DNA of 64,000 nucleotides from Candidatus Burkholderia humilis (GTDB lineage Bacteria; Pseudomonadota; Gammaproteobacteria; Burkholderiales; Burkholderiaceae), in assembly GCA_001184405.1 (NCBI GenBank), contig LFMX01000022.1, positions 1 through 64,000 on the forward strand, written 5' to 3'. Of the stretch, positions 1 to 10,517 are shown piece by piece (the stretch's first letter is position 1; every line of letters begins with the position of its first letter). The position numbers and the translations under genes were made by a program. The notes under the pieces are model-generated. The model did no database searches. It was not told the origin of the DNA and saw only the letters and a list, made by a program, of their open reading frames with translations.

Positions 1-2040
1 GATATTCGTCCGCACGAACGTTATCTGATGGAGCGCTTCATCACGGCGCCCGTGGCATTCGAAAAAGTTTACGCAGGCGATGTCGTTTCCAGCGAGTTGA
101 AACCGGCGTCCGCTTATCGGCCCGATTTAAGACTCGTGTCGCTGGATATTGAAACGAGCGTTCGCGGCGAGCTTTATTCGATTGCACTCGAAGGTTGCGG
201 CGCGCGTCAGGTTTACATGCTCGGAACGCCTAAAGACGATAATTCATCAGATGAATTGGATTTCGCGCTCGATTATTGTCAAACACGCACGGACATGCTG
301 CGCCGCTTTAACGCGTGGATCGCGCAATACGATCCGGACGCGATCATCGGATGGAATGTCGTGCAGTTCGATTTGCGCGTGTTACAGAAACACGCGGAAG
401 ATTTCGGCGTGCCGCTCGCGCTCGGCCGTGACGGCAGCGCAGTCGAATGGCGCGAACACGGCATGAATCGCAATCACTGGTTCGTGTCGATTGCGGGGCG
501 GCTGGTGATCGATGGCATCGAGGCGTTGCGCTCGGCCACGTGGAATTTTCCGTCGTTCAGTCTGGAATATGTCGCGCAATCGCTGCTCGGCGAGGGCAAG
601 GCAATCGACAGTCCGTACGCGCGCATGGATGAAATCGAGCGGCGTTTTCAGGAGGACAAGCCCGCGCTCGCGCGTTACAACCTCAACGACTGTGAGCTCG
701 TCACCAAGGTGTTCGAGAAACCCGAGCTGCTGTCGTTCTTGCTCGAGCGTGCGACGGTCACCGGTTTGCAGGCCGATCGCAGCGGCGGATCGGTGGCGGC
801 GTTCACGCATTTGTACATGCCGCGCATGCATCGGCTGGGTTTTGTCGCGCCGAACCTCGGCGATGTGCCCGAAGAGGCGAGTCCCGGCGGCTTCGTGATG
901 GACTCGCGTCCCGGTCTTTACGATTCCGTGCTCGTGCTCGATTACAAGAGTTTGTATCCGTCGATCATCCGCACGTTTCTGATCGATCCGGCCGGGCTTG
1001 CGCAAGGCATGAGCGAGGCGCAGGACGCCACGGTGGAAGGCTTTCGCGGCGCGCGTTTTTCGCGCGACAAGCATTGTTTGCCGGCGATCGTCGCGCAAGT
1101 GTGGGAAGGGCGCGAAACCGCCAAGCGTCAGCGCAACAAGCCGCTTTCGCAGGCGCTCAAGATCATCATGAATTCGTTTTACGGCGTGCTCGGTTCGAGC
1201 GGATGCCGTTTCTTCGATCCGCGGCTCGCCTCTTCCATCACCATGCGCGGCCACGAAATCATGCATCGCACGCGCGAGCTGATCGAAGCGCGCGGCTACA
1301 GCTTGATTTACGGCGATACGGATTCGACCTTCGTCTGGCTGCGGCGCGCGCCCAATGAAGCGGATGCGGCGCACATCGGGCGTTCGCTCGTCGAGTATGT
1401 CAACGCGTACTGGCACGAGCATTTGCGCGAAGCCTTCGGCCTCGAAAGTGCGCTCGAACTGCAATTCGAAACACACTTCAAGCGCTTTCTGATGCCGACG
1501 ATTCGCGGCACGGAAGATGGTAGCAAGAAACGCTACGCAGGACTAACGGAACGCGCGGACGGCAGCGAAGAGATCATCTACAAAGGGCTGGAAACGGTGC
1601 GAACGGATTGGACGCCGCTCGCGCAACGCTTCCAGCAAGCGCTGTATATGCGCGTGTTCAAGGGCGAGCCTTACGACGATTTCGTGCGTGATTACGTCCA
1701 GCGCACCCGTCGCGGCGAGCTGGACGACCTGCTCGTCTATCGCAAGCACCTGCGCCGCACCTTGAGCGACTATCAGCACAACGTGCCGCCGCACGTGCGC
1801 GCGGCGCGCATCGCCGATGAATACAACGTGCGTAACGGCCGCCCGCAGCAATATCAGAACGGCGGCTGGATCAGCTATGTGATGACGCTCGCCGGTCCCA
1901 AACCGGTCGAAGCGCGGCATGCGCCAATCGACTACGAGCATTACATCGTCAAGCAGCTTGAGCCGATTGCCGACGGCATTCTGCCTTTCATGCGCGATGA
2001 TTTTTCCGTGCTGATATCGGGGCAGAAGGCGCTTTTTTAG
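1..2040 (+). CDS. polB: DNA polymerase II (family B), 5' end outside window
   Basis: Repair and translesion polymerase of family B, acting on damaged DNA. The reading frame is open from base 1, so the start lies upstream; about 110 N-terminal residues are missing if the protein has the usual ~785 residues. The 3'-5' exonuclease motif with LDIETS is at about residue 47. The polymerase motifs follow in order: DYKSLYPSI near 310, NSFYGVLGS near 390, and the catalytic YGDTDS near 430. KKRYAGL follows. No lesion is visible in the part present. It converges on the next gene, with the two stop codons overlapping at 2037-2040. Confidence 0.95.
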   Translation, partial: DIRPHERYLMERFITAPVAFEKVYAGDVVSSELKPASAYRPDLRLVSLDIETSVRGELYSIALEGCGARQVYMLGTPKDDNSSDELDFALDYCQTRTDMLRRFNAWIAQYDPDAIIGWNVVQFDLRVLQKHAEDFGVPLALGRDGSAVEWREHGMNRNHWFVSIAGRLVIDGIEALRSATWNFPSFSLEYVAQSLLGEGKAIDSPYARMDEIERRFQEDKPALARYNLNDCELVTKVFEKPELLSFLLERATVTGLQADRSGGSVAAFTHLYMPRMHRLGFVAPNLGDVPEEASPGGFVMDSRPGLYDSVLVLDYKSLYPSIIRTFLIDPAGLAQGMSEAQDATVEGFRGARFSRDKHCLPAIVAQVWEGRETAKRQRNKPLSQALKIIMNSFYGVLGSSGCRFFDPRLASSITMRGHEIMHRTRELIEARGYSLIYGDTDSTFVWLRRAPNEADAAHIGRSLVEYVNAYWHEHLREAFGLESALELQFETHFKRFLMPTIRGTEDGSKKRYAGLTERADGSEEIIYKGLETVRTDWTPLAQRFQQALYMRVFKGEPYDDFVRDYVQRTRRGELDDLLVYRKHLRRTLSDYQHNVPPHVRAARIADEYNVRNGRPQQYQNGGWISYVMTLAGPKPVEARHAPIDYEHYIVKQLEPIADGILPFMRDDFSVLISGQKALF

Positions 2041-2624
2041 ACGCGGTGTAAAGCGAGTTCGAGTTTCCAGAAGCGTTCGGCGTGAAAGACATCGTCATAG
2101 CCGTCGGGACCGAACGCTTTCAAACGCGTGGCATACGCGCTCACCGCTTCGCGTTTCAACGCCTGACGGCGCTCGGCATCGAAGGGCTGCGCGGCGCTTG
2201 CGCATAACGGCGTCGCATCGATACCGCGTGCATGCAGATCGATCAGACGCTGCTGCACCATGCCGCGCACACGCCGATGAAAACTCTCCTCATACGCAAA
2301 GCACGCGAGCGATGGATGCGCGAGCACGTGATTCGATTCGCGCAACCCGAGCGGAATCATCAGCACTTCGGGGCGATAGTCGCCGATCAGTGTGCGCAAC
2401 GCTTCGGCGAGCGTGGGCTGCTGCGCAAAGGTGAGACGCATCGGCGCGGCGTTCAGCAGCGCGAGCGCGGCGTCGTCTTCGGCGAAGGCGTCATCGCCCG
2501 ATGCATCGGCGAACACGGTGCAGACGAGCGCATCCGTAACGCCCGCGAGCGATGCGCCGCAGCCGAATACGGCATTGCCGAGGCACGGAGAAATTACCAG
2601 TACGCTGGAAGAGGTTTCGGTCAT
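2037..2624 (-). CDS. PIG-L/LmbE-like protein lacking the usual metal-binding motif
   Basis: 195-residue open frame resembling the PIG-L (LmbE) family of zinc-dependent N-deacetylases. Active members carry a near-N-terminal SPHxDD motif and a later HPDH-type motif. Here the first motif reads [12 protein letters not shown] (about residues 12-23), so the His and the Asp pair are absent. A later [15 protein letters not shown] keeps part of the second region. The frame is intact and tail-to-tail with polB. It is either a non-catalytic homologue or an enzyme that lost its active site by substitution. Substrate unknown. Confidence 0.6.
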   Translation of the reverse strand: MTETSSSVLVISPCLGNAVFGCGASLAGVTDALVCTVFADASGDDAFAEDDAALALLNAAPMRLTFAQQPTLAEALRTLIGDYRPEVLMIPLGLRESNHVLAHPSLACFAYEESFHRRVRGMVQQRLIDLHARGIDATPLCASAAQPFDAERRQALKREAVSAYATRLKAFGPDGYDDVFHAERFWKLELALHRV

Positions 2625-2701
2625 GTGAGCGCAAAAAAGCGGTTAATCGCTTTCTTGTATCCGCTCTTTATTGCGCTTGCATGACAGCCGCTTTCACGCC
2701 G

Positions 2702-3692
2702 CTAGAAACGAATGCCGATCCCGCCTTCGATGATGTCCGCGTCGCGGTCATAACGCGTCACCATGCGGTTCCATGTCACGCGCACAAGCCATCGTCCGTC
2801 AAGCGATAACTCGCCGACAAAGACACGAGGCCCGTGAAACGCCCGTCGCCGGTACGGTTTTGCGGCAGATCGTCGTTCTACGTGATCGACAGATATGGCC
2901 CCGCGCCGACGGCGAGCGTGAGCTTGTCATTGAAGAACGCGCGCGTAGCCCAGAGTTGCGCGGCCACGCCATCGCGCCGCGATTGCACGTGTCCGCCTTC
3001 ATGCAGATAGGTCGCGGTGACATCGACGTAGCGCCACACGCCGCGCCAATATTCGATGCTCTCCGCAATGTTCGATTCCGAGTCGAGACTGTTTAGGATC
3101 GTCGTGCCCGCCATCACCGTGACTTCGTTGTTCGTGACGTTCGTGTTGCGCGAAACCGGGCGAGCACGCGGTCCGTAATGACGGTTCAGCCGATACCGAA
3201 CAGTAACGCGGTCGTATCCGGTCCGCCGAACGCCTGCACGCGATTGAGCTTCATCTCCGCGATCCAGCGGTTATCGAAGTAATACGCGGCGCGCAGCGTG
3301 AACATGCCGCCCCAGCCGTGCGTGTTCGAATAATCGCCGCCGGACTCGGCCTGACTCGTATCGAAGTATCGATACGGCCCCGCACCCGCCGACAATTCCA
3401 GTCGATCGTTCATGAGCGGCCAGCGCGCCCACAACTGCACCGACTGGTCATCGCGATGATGATCCGGAATATGCCCTTCATTCAGCCACGAAAAGCTCCA
3501 CGCCGCATATCGGCCGATGCCTTCGCGATAGTTCGCTTCCCACGAATAGGTGTTCTGACTCGCGCTTTTGAGCGGCTCGGCGAGAAAGGAAAACTCCTGT
3601 GCCTGCGCATGCTGCGATGCAGTGGAGAATGCCGCGCACGCAATGAAACCGAGCGCGGCCTTGCAACATCGTTCTGTGGCGGAAGAGGTCAT
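2702..3692 (-). pseudogene. Outer-membrane beta-barrel protein, broken
   Basis: The start at 3692 gives a signal peptide (MTSSATERCCKAALGF then an Ala-rich stretch to AQA) followed by amphipathic, aromatic-rich strands (SWEANYREGIGRYAAWSFSW, WARWPLMNDRLELSAGAGPY), typical of a small barrel. The frame stops at 3186-3188 after LLFGIG. Coding sense continues in another frame (LNRHYGPRARPVSRNTNVTN) to an in-frame TAG at 2878-2880, probably CAG to TAG. One more shift near 2780 is needed to reach a C-terminus GGIGIRF at 2702, with the terminal Phe usual for barrels. Loss of one copy of a direct TATCGGC repeat would explain the first lesion. Function unknown. Confidence 0.7.
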
Positions 3693-3965
3693 CGAGCGAA
3701 GTGAGGTCTCGGAAAAGATACCGCGCTTGGCAATAGATAACAGCAAACGAACGTTTAGAATACCGGCTTAACTCGACTTGCGCTGAAATGATCCATTTAC
3801 AGAAAACGCATCAAAGTCCGCGCAAACGTTTTCATGCGCTCATGGCCCGCTTAACGTGGGCATCCGAACGTTGCCATGCGCATGCGGGGTTTCGCGAGAT
3901 TTTTTGCATGCGTAGATTGAGCGCTCAGGATGTTTGATCGACGATTGAAGCAGGCGAGGTGTGTG

Positions 3966-4208
3966 ATGGACTCCATTCCAGTCGAGTATCGTGGTTGCGA
4001 ACTATCGGCCGTGGTCACACACATCGATGACGCGTTCTCTTCGATGTTGCTGATCGAACGGCCCGGTGGCATACGCGAGGCATTCGGTCCGTTTCGTTCG
4101 TTCACGACCGCGCAGGCCGCCGCGCAATGCGCGTTCGCGTATGGCCGCGCCGAGATCGACGGGCTTCATGTGCATCGCGGGCCGGGGCTCGCTGTGGCGG
4201 AGGCATAA
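3966..4208 (+). CDS. Small protein of unknown function
   Basis: 80-residue frame beginning MDSIPVEYRGCELSAVV. The start at 3966 has AGGTG five bases upstream; an upstream in-frame ATG at 3930 has no good ribosome site. The protein has no signal peptide or membrane segment. A GPFRSFTTAQAAAQCAFAY stretch lies in the second half. I do not recognise it. It stands alone between the dead barrel gene and the prp locus. Confidence 0.55.
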   Translation: MDSIPVEYRGCELSAVVTHIDDAFSSMLLIERPGGIREAFGPFRSFTTAQAAAQCAFAYGRAEIDGLHVHRGPGLAVAEA

Positions 4209-4302
4209 AACGCGCGACGTTGAGCCAGAGCACGCATTTCGTACGCTTGCATGCGTATGTCTGAGCAATGATGCGCCGAGCGGTACAGGGCATCGCTAAA
4301 CA

Positions 4303-4338
4303 TAATCAAAACAGGGACGCGCGCCTCAGCGCAGTCCC
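4303..4338 (-). terminator. Terminator of the prp operon
   Basis: Read on the minus strand just after the prpF stop, the arms GGGAC and GTCCC enclose an inner GCGC/GCGC pairing with a TGAG loop (4314-4338), followed by TGTTTTG. Position and shape fit a rho-independent terminator, though the T run is short. Confidence 0.6.
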
Positions 4339-4355
4339 GACCGTCACACTCAATC

Positions 4356-5540
4356 TCAACTCGCAGGCACGCGAACGAAACCCTCCATCAGCACCCGCAC
4401 GCTGCGGCTCATGATGGCCTTGGTCACCTTCCACTCGCCGCCAGTTTTTACAGCATCTGCGCCAACGCGCAACGTGCCCGAAGGATGGCCGAAGCGCACC
4501 GACTGACGCTCGCCGCCGCCCGCCGCCAGATTCACCAGCGTGCCGGGAATGGCGGCAGCCGTGCCGATCGCGACAGCGGCCGTGCCCATCATCGCGTGAT
4601 GCAGTTTGCCCATCGACATGGCGTACACGAGCACATCGACATCGTTCGCGCCGATGCGCTTGCCGCTCGATGCCACATACTCGGCCGCACGCGCAACGAA
4701 CGCGACCTTCGGCGTGTGCTGACGCGTGGCGATCTCGTCGAGCTTCCTGATCAGCCCCATACGCAACGCGCCGTAGGCACGAATCGTCTCGAACCGCTTG
4801 AGCGCTGCATCGTCGCTGTTGATGGCGTCCTGCAACTCCGTGCTGATATAGCCGATTGCCTCCGCGTTCACGAAGATCGTCGGAATGCCGGCGTTGATCA
4901 GGGTCGCCTTCAGCGTGCCGATGCCCGGCACCGCGAGATCGTCCACCAGTTGGCCGGTGGGAAACATGGAACCTTGCGCGCCTTCTTCATCGGCGGCGGG
5001 ATCGAGAAATTCGAGTTGCACTTCGGCGGCGGGAAAGGTCACGCCGTCCAGCTCGAAGTCGCCGGTTTCCTGAACCGCGCCGTGGGTCATCGGCACATGC
5101 GCGATGATCGTCTTGCCGATGTTCGCATGCCAGATGCGCACGATCGCCATACCGTTGTCCGGCACGCGTGCCGGGTCCACGAGTCGGCTGCTGATCGCGA
5201 ACGGCCCGACTGCCGCCGACAGATTGCCGCAGTTGCCGCTCCAGTCCACGAACGGCTGATCGATCGAAACCTGTCCGAAGAGGTAATCGACATCGTGATC
5301 ACCGCGCGTGCTCTTCGACACGATAACCGTCTTGCTGGTGCTCGATGTCGCGCCGCCCATGCCGTCGATCTGCTTGCCGTAAGGGTCGGGGCTGCCGATC
5401 ACGCGAAGAAAGAGCGTGTCACGTGCCGCGCCCGGAACGCGCGCCGCTTCGGGTAGGTCGTTCAGGCGAAAGAAGACGCCTTTGCTGGTGCCGCCGCGCA
5501 TGTAGGTTGCGGCGATCCTGATTTGAGGTGCGTGTGCCAT
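4356..5540 (-). CDS. prpF: 2-methylaconitate cis-trans isomerase PrpF
   Basis: 394-residue PrpF family protein, intact. It isomerises the trans-2-methylaconitate product of AcnD in the 2-methylcitrate cycle for propionate degradation. The N-terminal signature IAATYMRGGTSKGVFFRL, the GMGGATSSTSKT segment near residue 60 and WSGNCGNLSAAVG near 100 are all present, and length matches the family. It is the last gene of the prpB-prpC-acnD-prpF operon. Its partner AcnD is broken, so it has no obvious substrate supply from this locus. Confidence 0.9.
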   Translation of the reverse strand: MAHAPQIRIAATYMRGGTSKGVFFRLNDLPEAARVPGAARDTLFLRVIGSPDPYGKQIDGMGGATSSTSKTVIVSKSTRGDHDVDYLFGQVSIDQPFVDWSGNCGNLSAAVGPFAISSRLVDPARVPDNGMAIVRIWHANIGKTIIAHVPMTHGAVQETGDFELDGVTFPAAEVQLEFLDPAADEEGAQGSMFPTGQLVDDLAVPGIGTLKATLINAGIPTIFVNAEAIGYISTELQDAINSDDAALKRFETIRAYGALRMGLIRKLDEIATRQHTPKVAFVARAAEYVASSGKRIGANDVDVLVYAMSMGKLHHAMMGTAAVAIGTAAAIPGTLVNLAAGGGERQSVRFGHPSGTLRVGADAVKTGGEWKVTKAIMSRSVRVLMEGFVRVPAS

Positions 5541-5564
5541 GCGTGTGCTTTCCTTTTTTCCTGA

Positions 5565-8109
5565 TTAGAGCGCCGCCGCTTTGGACGACTCCAGAAAGTC
5601 CTGCGCGAAACGCTGCAGCACGCCGCCTGCATCGTAAATGGAGACTTCTTCGGCCGTGTCGAGACGGCATGTCACCGGTACATCGATCCGTTCGCCGTTC
5701 TTGCGATGAATCACCAGCGTCAAATCCGCACGCGGCGTATGCGCGCCGATCACGTCATACGTTTCGGTCCCGTCGATACCCAGCGTCACCCGGTTCACGC
5801 CCGCCTTGAACTCGAGCGGCAGCACGCCCATGCCGATCAGATTCGTGCGATGGATACGCTCGAAGCCTTCCGCGACGATCGCCTCGACGCCCGCGAGCCG
5901 CACGCCCTTGGCGGCCCAATCGTGCGACGAACCTTGCCCGTAATCCGCGCCAGCGATGATGATAAGCGGCTGCTTGCGCGCCATGTACGTTTCGATCGCT
6001 TCCCACATACGCGTGACCTGGCCTTCCGGTTCGACGCGCGCGAGCGATCCCTTCTTCACCTGCCCGTCGATCACGGCCATTTCGTTGATCAGCGTCGGAT
6101 TGGCGAAGGTCGCGCGCTGCGCCGTCAGATGGTCGCCGCGATGCGTTGCATACGAATTGAAGTCTTCTTCCGGCAAGCCCATCTTCGCCAGATATTCGCC
6201 CGCCGCGCTGTCGGGCAGGATCGCGTTCGATGGCGACAGATGGTCCGTCGTGATGTTGTCACCGAGCACGGCGAGCGGACGCATGCCCTTGAGCGTGCGT
6301 TCCCAGTACGGCGGACGGCGGATATACGCGCTCTGCGCGCGCCAGTCGTAGAGCGGGCTAATCGCATCGCTGTGCGCTTCGGTCATGGCGAACATCGGCT
6401 CGTAGACGCGGCGGAAGTGGTCGGGCTTCACGCTGCGCGAGACGATCGCATCGATCTCGTCATCGTCCGGCCAAAGGTCCTTCAAATACACCGGCTGACC
6501 CTTGTTGCCGATGCCGAGCGCATCTTTTTTGATATCGAAGTGAATCGTGCCCGCAATCGCGTAGGCAACGACGAGCGGCGGCGACGTGAGAAACGCCTGC
6601 TTCGCATACGGATGATGCGGCCATCGAAATTGCGATTGCCCGAGAGCACGGCTGTCGTGTAAAACTCGCGATCGATGATTTCCTGCTGGATCGACGGATC
6701 GAGCGCGCCCGACATGCCGTTGCAGGTCGTGCATGCAAACGCGACGATGCCGAAGCCGAGCCGTTCGAGTTCGCCGAGCAGGCCCGCTCCTCCAGATACA
6801 ACTCGACCGCCTTCGACCCCGGCGCGAGCGACGACTTGACCCACGGCTTGCGCATGAGTCCGTGCGCGTTGGCGTTACGCGCGAGCAAGGCCGCCGCGAT
6901 CACGTTGCGCGGATTGCTGGTGTTCGTGCAACTCGTGATGGCCACGATGATGACCGCGCCGTCCGGCATCTTGCCCGGCGTGTCTTCCCATTTCCCCGCG
7001 ATGCCGCACTCCGTGAGCTTCGAAGTCGGCAAGCGCTTGTGGGGATTCGACGGTCCCGCCATGTTGCGTTCGACGCTCGACAGATCGAAGCACAGCACGC
7101 GTTCATAGTGCGCGTGCGTGAGCGTATCGGCCCACAGGCCGGCGGTTTTCGCATACGCTTCGACCAGACCGATGCGCGCTTCGTCGCGGCCCGTCAGACG
7201 CAGATAGTCGATGGTCTGTTCATCGATATAAAACATCGCGGCGGTCGCGCCGTACTCGGGCGCCATGTTCGAGATGGTCGCGCGGTCGCCGAGCGTGAGG
7301 CTCGACGCGCCTTCGCCATAGAACTCGAGATACGCGCCGACGACCTTTTCCTTGCGCAGAAATTCGGTGAGCGCGAGCTCGATATCCGTCGCGGTGATGC
7401 CCGGCTGACGCATCCACGATGCGCGGCTGAGCATGACGTTCTCCGCTTCGAGCCCGCCCACGCCGATCGCGATAACGCCAAGCGCATCGACATGCGGCGT
7501 GTGGCTGTCGGTGCCGACGAGCGTATCCGGGATACGCGACATCATTGACCGCATGAGTGACGGGCGACATCCGTTCGAGATTGATCTGATGCATGATATG
7601 CCGTTGCCAGGCGGAATCACATCGACATTCTTGAACGATTCCTTCGTCCAGTTGATGAAGTGAAAGCGGTCTTCGTTGCGCCGGTCCTCGATGGCGCGAT
7701 TCTTCTCGAACGCATCCGGATCGAAACCGCCGCATTCCACCGCCAGCGAATGATCGACGATGAGCTGCACCAGCACCACCGGATTCACCTTCGCCGGATC
7801 GCCGTCCTGATCCGCGATGGCATCGCGCAGGCCAGCGAGATCGACGAGCGCGGTTTGACCGAGGATGTCGTGACAGACCACGCGCGCCGGATACCACGGA
7901 AAATCGCGTTCGGTCTTACGCTCGATCAACTGAAGCAGGGAGGCATCGAGGATCGACGGATCGCAGCGGCGCACCAGATTTTCGGCGAGCACGCGAGACG
8001 TGTAGGGCAGCGTGTCGTACGCGCCGGGCCGGATGGCATCGACGGCCGCGCGTGCGTCGAAGAAATCACAACGCGTGCCGGGAAGGGGTTTGCGGTTTGC
8101 AGTATTCAT
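5565..8109 (-). pseudogene. acnD: 2-methylcitrate dehydratase AcnD, frameshifted
   Basis: Fe/S aconitase-family enzyme (about 865 residues) that dehydrates 2-methylcitrate. Family sequence is complete but spread over several frames. The N-terminal frame begins MNTANRKPLPGTRCDFFDAR and carries VGTDSHTPHVDALGVIAIG and the cluster ligands CTNTSNP. A +2 change near 7597 and a +1 change near 7527 scramble about 22 residues between them and then restore frame. Further single-base losses near 6787 (after VELYLEE) and 6622 (after GNRNFDGRI) move the frame twice more before the C-terminal part with LGDNITTDHLSPSNAI and the end at 5565. CTTCNGMSG is in the middle frame. Four lesions make this non-functional. 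Confidence 0.92.
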
Positions 8110-8257
8110 GGCCTTGTCTCCCTCGTTGCATGGCGTCGGGCATTCGGTCCGGATGCGCCATGCACGAAGATAGGGTGGGGCTGTGTTCTCGCACGCGTCC
8201 TGACACAGACGCGTGCCGGTTCGTTATTGTGCGACAGATCGGCCGCGCCCTGCGCGC

Positions 8258-9418
8258 TTACTTTCGCTCTGCCAGCGGCACGAACGCGAGATTGTCCGGC
8301 CCCGTATAGTTCGCGCTCGGCCGGATGATCTTGTTGTCGATACGCTGCTCGATGATATGCGCGCTCCATCCCGACGTACGCGAAATCACGAAGAGCGGCG
8401 TGAACATGGCCGTGGGCACGCCCATCATGTGATACGACACGGCGCTGAACCAGTCGAGATTGGGGAACATCTTCTTCGCTTCCCACATCACCGATTCCAG
8501 CCGTTCCGCGATGCTCAAGCCCGCTTCCTTCGAGAGCTTTTTCGCGACTTCCTTGATGACCTTGTTGTGCGGATCGGAAATCGTATAGACCGGATGGCCG
8601 AAGCCGATCACGACTTCCTTGTTCTCCACGCGACGCCTGATATCGGCTTCCGCTTCGTCGGCGTTCTGATAGCGCGACTGGATCTCGAACGCGACTTCGT
8701 TCGCGCCGCCATGTTTCGGACCGCGCAACGCGCCGATTGCGCCGGTGGTAATCGCCGAATACATATCCGCGCCCGTGCCCGCGATCACGCGCACCGTGAA
8801 CGTCGATGCGTTGAACTCGTGCTCCGCGTAAAGATTGAGCGATACGTGCATCGCATCGACCCATGCTTTCGACGGCTCGACGCCATGCAGCAGATGCAGG
8901 AAGTGTCCGCCGATGGAATCGTCGTCGGTCTCCACTTCGATACGCTTGCCGTTGTGCGAATAGTGATACCAATAGAGCAGCATCGAACCGAGCGATGCCA
9001 TCAGACGATCGGCGATATCCTTCGCGCCCGGCACGTTGTGATCGTCCTTCTCGGGCAACACGGTGCCGAGCACGGAGACGCCGGTGCGCATCACGTCCAT
9101 CGGATGCGCCGACGCAGGAATCCATTCCAGCGCCGCCTTGACGTTCGCGGGCAGGCCGCGCAACGCCTTCAGCTTCGTCTTGTACGCCTTCAATTCAGCC
9201 GCATTCGGCAGCTTGCCGTGCACCAGCAGATACGCGACTTCCTCGAACTCGGAAGTCGTCGCGATATCGAGAATGTCGTAGCCGCGATAGCGCAGATCGT
9301 TGCTCGTACGCCCGACGGTGCACAGCGCGGTATTGCCCGCGGTCACGCCGGACAGCGCGACGGATTTTTTCGGTTTGAAGCCGCTCGTTGCGGTGCTGTT
9401 GTCTGCTTTGCTCATCAT
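8258..9418 (-). CDS. prpC: 2-methylcitrate synthase PrpC
   Basis: 386-residue citrate-synthase fold enzyme, intact; it condenses propionyl-CoA with oxaloacetate. Features visible: [14 protein letters not shown] near residue 35, [10 protein letters not shown] and [11 protein letters not shown] with active-site histidines, GFGHPVY near 270, and [10 protein letters not shown] with the catalytic Asp. AGGAG lies before the ATGATG start at 9418. The neighbours prpB and acnD are both frameshifted, so this enzyme would make a product with no local route onward. Confidence 0.93.
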   Translation of the reverse strand: MMSKADNSTATSGFKPKKSVALSGVTAGNTALCTVGRTSNDLRYRGYDILDIATTSEFEEVAYLLVHGKLPNAAELKAYKTKLKALRGLPANVKAALEWIPASAHPMDVMRTGVSVLGTVLPEKDDHNVPGAKDIADRLMASLGSMLLYWYHYSHNGKRIEVETDDDSIGGHFLHLLHGVEPSKAWVDAMHVSLNLYAEHEFNASTFTVRVIAGTGADMYSAITTGAIGALRGPKHGGANEVAFEIQSRYQNADEAEADIRRRVENKEVVIGFGHPVYTISDPHNKVIKEVAKKLSKEAGLSIAERLESVMWEAKKMFPNLDWFSAVSYHMMGVPTAMFTPLFVISRTSGWSAHIIEQRIDNKIIRPSANYTGPDNLAFVPLAERK

Positions 9419-9428
9419 TCGTCTCCTG

Positions 9429-10321
9429 TTATTTCTGTGCCGAAAAAAGCTGATCCAGCTTGTCTTCGTATGCGTGATAGCCGAGATACGTGTATAGGTC
9501 CGCGCGCGTCTGCATGGTGTCGACGGCGGCCTTTTGCGTGCCGTCGCGTCGCACGGTTTCGTAAAAGTTGAGCGCCGCCGCGTTCATCGCGCGATACGCG
9601 CTGCAGCAGTACAGCGCGATATCGACATTCGCGTCCTTCAGTTCATCGACGGTGAAGAAGGGCGTCGAACCGAACTCGGTCAGGTTGGCGAGGATCGGCA
9701 CTTGCACGGCGGCCTTGAAGCGCCGGTAATCGTCGAGCGTTTTCATCGCTTCGGGGAAGATCATGTCTGCGCCCGCTTCGACATACGCCACGGCGCGCGC
9801 GATTGCGGCGTCGATGCCTTCGGCGGCGGCATCGGTGCGCGCCACGATGACGAACGATTCGTCCGCGCGCGCATCGACGGCCGCCTTCACGCGATCGACC
9901 ATCTCGCCCGTCGAGACCACTTCCTTGCCCGGCCGATGCCCGCAGCGCTTCTGCCCGACCTGATCCTCGATATGCACCGCCGCCACGCCCGCCTTGATGA
10001 ACGAACGGATCGTGCCGCAATGCTGAACGCGCCGCCCCAGCCCGTATCGATATCGACCATGAGCGGCAGCGACGATGCATCCGTGATGCGGCGCGCGTCC
10101 GTCAACACGTCTTCCATCGTGCTGATGCCGAGGTCCGGCATGCCGAGCGAGTTGACGACCACGCTGCCGCCCGACAAATACAGCGCCTTGAAACCGATCG
10201 CTTCGGCCATCTTCGCGGCATAAGCAGTGATCGCGCCGACGACCTGCAAGGGGGATTCGTCCCGGACGGCCGCGCGAAACCGCGCGCTGACGGTCTGTCC
10301 GAGTAAGTTGTTTGAATTCAC
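9429..10321 (-). pseudogene. prpB: 2-methylisocitrate lyase PrpB, frameshifted
   Basis: PEP mutase/isocitrate lyase superfamily enzyme that splits 2-methylisocitrate to pyruvate and succinate. The N-terminal frame starts with GTG at 10321 (GGAG upstream) and runs through [19 protein letters not shown] and [16 protein letters not shown] one-base loss near 10025 shifts the frame. The remainder ([50 protein letters not shown]) continues in another frame to 9429. The KRCGH catalytic loop therefore cannot be made in frame with the start. Confidence 0.92.
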
Positions 10322-10352
10322 GTTGATGTCTCCGTAGAAGGCTGCGCTTCAT

Positions 10353-10368
10353 TGCAAATTCTTTGTCA
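10353..10368 (-). promoter_or_regulatory. Degenerate sigma-54-like promoter for prpB
   Basis: On the minus strand TGACAA-N5-TTGCA has exact sigma-54 spacing. The -12 half (TTGCA) is perfect and the -24 half (TGGCAC consensus) has two mismatches, one in the key GG. It lies about 30 bases before the prpB start and downstream of the operator-like repeats, as expected for a PrpR-activated promoter. The weak -24 box may itself be decay. Confidence 0.35.
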
Positions 10369-10432
10369 TGCGGAGTTATTCGTGTAAGTTGTTGATTTTG
10401 TTTAACAAGCAGCGCCACACTCGTGGCTTGCA

Positions 10433-10470
10433 GATTTCATATGTGAAATCCTGATTTCGAAAAGGAAATC
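10433..10470. promoter_or_regulatory. Two tandem inverted repeats, likely PrpR upstream sites
   Basis: Two near-identical dyads sit side by side in the prpB-prpR intergenic region: GATTTCA-TATG-TGAAATC (10433-10450) and GATTTC-GAAAAG-GAAATC (10453-10470). Their centres are 20 bases apart, about two helical turns. Position between a sigma-54 activator gene and its operon suggests enhancer-type binding sites for PrpR; that assignment is inference from context. Confidence 0.6.
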
Positions 10471-10517
10471 AACCGCTTAAGCTGCTGTTCTTATCGACGT
10501 CACTTTTCGAGGAAGCA

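Noticed and set aside
382-1476. Long minus-strand open frame under polB
   Set aside because: Arg/Ala/His-rich antisense shadow of a clear plus-strand polymerase; no family features.
8213-9571. 452-codon plus-strand open frame
   Set aside because: Antisense to intact prpC and part of prpB.
10405-10425. TGGCGC-TGC-TTGT as a sigma-54 promoter for prpB
   Set aside because: Spacing between the two halves is two bases short; the 10353-10368 candidate has correct spacing.
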